A DNA stretch of 8,331 nucleotides, taken from assembly GCA_009845645.1 (NCBI GenBank), contig VXZF01000653.1:1-8331 (forward strand), read 5' to 3'. The number at the start of each line of letters is the position of its first letter. Within the stretch, counting starts at the first letter, position 1. Positions 5,459 to 8,331 of the stretch are shown piece by piece. The notes beneath the pieces were generated by a model. It had not been told where the DNA came from. It was given only the letters and a program-made list of their open reading frames with translations, and did no database searches. The stretch comes from Gemmatimonadota bacterium (GTDB lineage Bacteria > Latescibacterota > UBA2968 > UBA8231). Made by a program: the position numbers and the translations under genes.

Positions 5459-6241
5459 ATGCGCGTCATCCTCTTTGTCCTCGACGGACTGCGGCCCGAC
5501 GGCTTGCAACAGGCCTCCACCCCCCACGTCGATCGCTTGATCAGCGAGGGTGCCTGCACCTATACAGCCCGCACCGTGATGCCCTCGTCCACCTTGCCTT
5601 GCCACACCTCCATGTTTCGCGGCGTGACCCCACAACGGCACGGCATCCTCACCAACACTTGGGTGCCCCAAGTAAGACCCGTGCCCAGCCTAGTCGACGT
5701 GCTGCACCAAGCTGGCAAGCGCACGGCCTTCTTCTACAATTGGGAGCAATTGCGCGATCTGGCCGACCCAGGCTCGCTGGACCGCTCGTACTATATGAAC
5801 AATTGCCACGAGCCAAACGGCGATGAGGACTTGGCCGACTTGGCCGCGGCCACGCTGCGGAAATGGACTCCCGATTTTGCCTTTGTCTATCTAGGCTGCA
5901 CCGATATAGCCGGCCACGACCACGGCTGGATGTCGGCCGAATATCTGGCCACTATTGGACGGGCCGATACAGCCATTGGCACGGTGTTGGAAGCAGTCAA
6001 CCAAGAAGAGATCGTGGCCATCGTCACCAGCGACCACGGGGGGCACGAGCGCACCCACGGCACGGAAATGGACGAGGACATGACCATTCCGTGGGTAATC
6101 TCCGGTCCTGCGGTATCCCCCGGACGGAGCTTGCAGGAGCCGGTGAGCATCATCGACAACCCGACGACTATTGCCGCTTTGCTGGAAGTGGCACCGGCGC
6201 AGGATTGGGCCGGACAAGTGGTGCGGGAAGCCCTCGCATAG
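5459..6241 (+). CDS. Compact type I phosphodiesterase/nucleotide pyrophosphatase-like protein (alkaline phosphatase superfamily)
   Basis: 260 residues; a metal-dependent phosphoesterase or phosphodiesterase. The two-metal site can be followed: VLDGLRPD gives D9; SSTLPCHTS gives the nucleophile Thr45; CTDIAGHDHGW gives D149 and H153; TSDHGGHE gives D192 and H193; RTHGTEMDEDMTIPW gives H200. The region TLPCHTSMFRGVTPQRHGI matches the family signature around the nucleophile. Threonine, rather than the serine of true alkaline phosphatases, points to phosphodiesters or phosphonates. It is much shorter than eukaryotic NPPs (about 400-residue catalytic domain), so the substrate cap is minimal. There is no signal peptide, which suggests intracellular action. 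I chose the ATG at 5459 because AAAGGA lies just upstream and family homology starts there. The frame stays open 95 codons further back, but only inside the dehydrogenase gene. It is third in the rightward set, 32 nt after the dehydrogenase. Substrate unknown. Confidence 0.88.
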   Translation: MRVILFVLDGLRPDGLQQASTPHVDRLISEGACTYTARTVMPSSTLPCHTSMFRGVTPQRHGILTNTWVPQVRPVPSLVDVLHQAGKRTAFFYNWEQLRDLADPGSLDRSYYMNNCHEPNGDEDLADLAAATLRKWTPDFAFVYLGCTDIAGHDHGWMSAEYLATIGRADTAIGTVLEAVNQEEIVAIVTSDHGGHERTHGTEMDEDMTIPWVISGPAVSPGRSLQEPVSIIDNPTTIAALLEVAPAQDWAGQVVREALA

Positions 6242-6251
6242 CGAACTAATC

Positions 6252-8258
6252 TCAGCGGTAAAAGGGCGGCGGCCTCAGCAGGCACTTGATGACGTGGGTG
6301 CCGGCGCTCATGTAGAGCACGCCGGGATTCCCTTCGGTTAGGGCGTAGAGCTCGGGCAGGGGCGGATCGTTGAGATAGGTCAGGATGCGGGACGAGCCGT
6401 CTATGCGGAACAGGTCAAAGCGCGTCAGGCCGTAGATAAAGCCGTCAGAGGCGCAGATCAGCGGGAACATCTCCACCCCTTCGGGCACGCCCATCAATCT
6501 GGTACCCTCCGAGCGCAAGGGACCTATCACCTCTTCTACGACAAACCGCTCCGGGTCGAAAACGAACAAGCGGCGATTGTCCGTAGTGCCAAACACCAAC
6601 CCCGAGGGGTGGACGGCTAAGCTGGTGACCGTGTTGGCTCCTTCCACCGGCCGCAGTTGGCAAATGCGCTGTTTCGTCTGGGGATCAAAGACGAATAGCA
6701 AGCCGTCGCGGGTGGAGATCTCCGAACCGCGTCCCCCGTAAATGCTGGTGCCACCATACACATAGCGCCGGTCCGCGGCCACGCATTGCACGCTTTGCTC
6801 GGGGTCGAGGTAGATTTCCCTATCATCGAGGCCGGTATCGGGATCGTACGAGGCCAGGGAGCCGCCGGGAATGCCGTAATTGCTGCGGTTGGCCACGTAA
6901 ATGCGACCGTCGGGGCCGGTCACCACCTCAAAGGGCCGGTTCTGATTCTGTCCCAACGGACCCCAGTTGCGCGGATTGCTGTCGTGCTCTGAGCCGGGAT
7001 TCCACGGCTGACTCGGGTCGTACACGCCGATGTTGGAACCGCCATAGCTGCCGACGTAGAGCTTGTCTTGGTGGGCGTGGACGTGGTAGAGTTCGCCGCC
7101 AGACCAAGTGTAACCCAAATCCTCTATGGCATCCGTATCGGGATCTATGGCACACAAGTGCATGCCGTAAATATTGGTGCCGTAGATTTTGCCGTCAGGC
7201 CCCCTACCTAAGGCACATACAGCGCTGCCGAGGCTGCCTTGATAGACCTCAAAACTGCGTTCTTCCTGGGTGCCGGTATTGGGATCAACCATAGTGGCGC
7301 GGCCTTCCCCGACTTGGGCGAAGACCAAATAGCCGTCTTTGCTCAGCCCCGATATGCCGGCGAAAGGACCTTGGCAAATGGAGCGGATGTCCAAGGTATC
7401 GGCGTCGATGGCCACTAATTGATCCCCAGCCCAAGCGTACACCACCCCGCGATCACTGGCGCGACCATTGCGGCCCAAGGCTAAGGGCACGAGCGCCGCG
7501 CCAGCAACGGGACTGTCGAGGCGGGCCACTTCGGTGAAATCGGCGCTGAGTACGCGCACTTGCTCGCCAGCCACCAAAAACAGGCGATCCCCCTCGGATA
7601 CAGCACCTGCAATCCCCTCGGCTCCGGGCGGCACATCGCTCAACTGACCGCTTTCCACATCGTAGATTTTGGACGGGACGGCCGGATAGCCCATGAGCAG
7701 CAGCCGGCCATCGGGTAGCAATTGGATGTTCACTAGGCGGTCTGTAGGCGGTGCAAACGGGCGGCAGAGTTTGTCAAAGCGCCGCTTTTGCGGGTCGTAG
7801 CAAAACAGCTCGGCTAGTTCGTGACCGCCCATGTACAACAGGCCGTCGCGCTCCTCAATGCACAGGAGACGCTGATCGCCAGGGGCGGGACTCCCCAGAC
7901 TGCTGAAGGTGCGGGCCTGAGCGTCAAAGACCATGAGATGGTGGCCGTGGTCAGCCGACAGGCCGGACATGATCTGAGCGTAAATAGTGCCGTCTTCGGC
8001 TTGGAAAACGGGGCCGTGCTCGCGGCAGGGCATGGAAAAGACTTCCAAGCTGCCGGTGTCGAGATCGTTGCAAAAGTAGTGGGCCCCGTCCTGGGAAAAT
8101 TCGGCACCCCAGGCCAAGGTGTGCCCATTGGCAGGGTCATAGGTGATGGAAAAGCCGTTCCACACAGCACCGACAAAGGGAATGCCCAAGTCGTAATAGG
8201 CCACGCGCGGGCGCAGAGTCGGCGGTAAGGTGGGAGCGCGGGAGGTGAGCGGTTGCAT
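6252..8258 (-). CDS. Large beta-propeller protein, about 13-14 blades, function unknown
   Basis: 668 residues built almost wholly of a degenerate repeat. Each unit ends with a hydrophobic pair, Asp, often Pro or Ala, then a short polar turn (for example VFDPQT, YDPDTG, AIDPDTD, MVDPNTG). The marker Asp falls at 67, 112, 155, 200, 240, 285, 325, 372, 414, 472, 525, 568 and 620, a step of 40-58 residues, with YDP at 40-42 as a possible fourteenth. The step fits propeller blades of four strands, so the chain probably forms two seven-bladed propellers. Recurrent PDGRIY, PDGKIY and SDGFIY loops fit PQQ/YVTN/kelch-like propellers. I see no signal peptide, lipobox or membrane segment, so it seems cytoplasmic. 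The ATG has AGGAG 5 nt upstream. It converges on the phosphodiesterase gene with 10 nt between the stops. A binding scaffold, lyase or lactonase role is possible; nothing visible decides. Confidence 0.82.
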   Translation of the reverse strand: MQPLTSRAPTLPPTLRPRVAYYDLGIPFVGAVWNGFSITYDPANGHTLAWGAEFSQDGAHYFCNDLDTGSLEVFSMPCREHGPVFQAEDGTIYAQIMSGLSADHGHHLMVFDAQARTFSSLGSPAPGDQRLLCIEERDGLLYMGGHELAELFCYDPQKRRFDKLCRPFAPPTDRLVNIQLLPDGRLLLMGYPAVPSKIYDVESGQLSDVPPGAEGIAGAVSEGDRLFLVAGEQVRVLSADFTEVARLDSPVAGAALVPLALGRNGRASDRGVVYAWAGDQLVAIDADTLDIRSICQGPFAGISGLSKDGYLVFAQVGEGRATMVDPNTGTQEERSFEVYQGSLGSAVCALGRGPDGKIYGTNIYGMHLCAIDPDTDAIEDLGYTWSGGELYHVHAHQDKLYVGSYGGSNIGVYDPSQPWNPGSEHDSNPRNWGPLGQNQNRPFEVVTGPDGRIYVANRSNYGIPGGSLASYDPDTGLDDREIYLDPEQSVQCVAADRRYVYGGTSIYGGRGSEISTRDGLLFVFDPQTKQRICQLRPVEGANTVTSLAVHPSGLVFGTTDNRRLFVFDPERFVVEEVIGPLRSEGTRLMGVPEGVEMFPLICASDGFIYGLTRFDLFRIDGSSRILTYLNDPPLPELYALTEGNPGVLYMSAGTHVIKCLLRPPPFYR

Positions 8259-8307
8259 GGAGGCTCCTGCTGTTTGCGGGGGGCGAGGTTGGGCGGCCTC
8301 AAAAAAC

Positions 8308-8313
8308 TGTCAA
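8308..8313 (-). promoter_or_regulatory. Consensus -35 hexamer upstream of the propeller gene
   Basis: The minus strand reads a perfect TTGACA 50 nt before the propeller ATG, followed by a run of six T. No good -10 stands 16-18 bp downstream (AACCTC or CAACCT), so this is only half a promoter. The gene may depend on an activator, or the match may be chance. The rest of 8259-8331 holds only the ribosome binding site. Confidence 0.2.
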
Positions 8314-8331
8314 AATCCCCCACAAGTCCAC

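Noticed and set aside
7814..8323. 169-codon minus-strand frame at the right end that begins upstream of the propeller start
   Set aside because: It is shifted relative to the repeat-bearing propeller frame, has Pro/Thr/Ala-rich shadow composition and no propeller motif.

Overview
The window is a compact, GC-rich, gene-dense piece of bacterial chromosome holding eight protein-coding genes. I see no RNA gene, insertion sequence, CRISPR array, phage gene, transporter or regulator gene. The organism cannot be named from the sequence. The gene style (a dehydrogenase-rich accessory metabolism island with a cupin, a GNAT and a large propeller protein, with Shine-Dalgarno sites and one TTG start) would suit an uncultivated, metabolically versatile environmental bacterium. 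This is a weak inference.

Layout. A leftward set of four genes is read from about 3311 down to the left edge: a small cupin (2916-3311, TTG start), a GNAT acetyltransferase (2323-2904), a homoserine dehydrogenase-like protein with a C-terminal SAF domain of the COG4091 type (908-2248), and a Gfo/Idh/MocA-type oxidoreductase cut off by the left edge (1-917). The last two overlap by 10 nt. A 188-bp divergent control region (3312-3499) separates this set from a rightward set of three: a metallo-beta-lactamase-fold hydrolase (3500-4363), a D-2-hydroxyacid dehydrogenase-family protein (4377-5426) and a compact type I phosphodiesterase of the alkaline phosphatase superfamily (5459-6241). A long beta-propeller protein (6252-8258, minus strand) converges on the phosphodiesterase with only 10 nt between the stop codons.

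How the genes may work together. Three NAD(P)-dependent oxidoreductases from three unrelated families, two metal-dependent hydrolases and a cupin around one shared control region look like a pathway that opens, oxidises or reduces a small hydroxylated or phosphorylated compound. The substrate is unknown. The control region carries an 8-bp perfect inverted repeat and three copies of a 7-bp motif, so both sets could be co-regulated. The points most worth a second look are the COG4091 protein (a family that also contains the unusual DXR-like enzyme of isoprenoid synthesis), non-canonical residues at key positions in two dehydrogenases, and the double-size propeller with no export signal.
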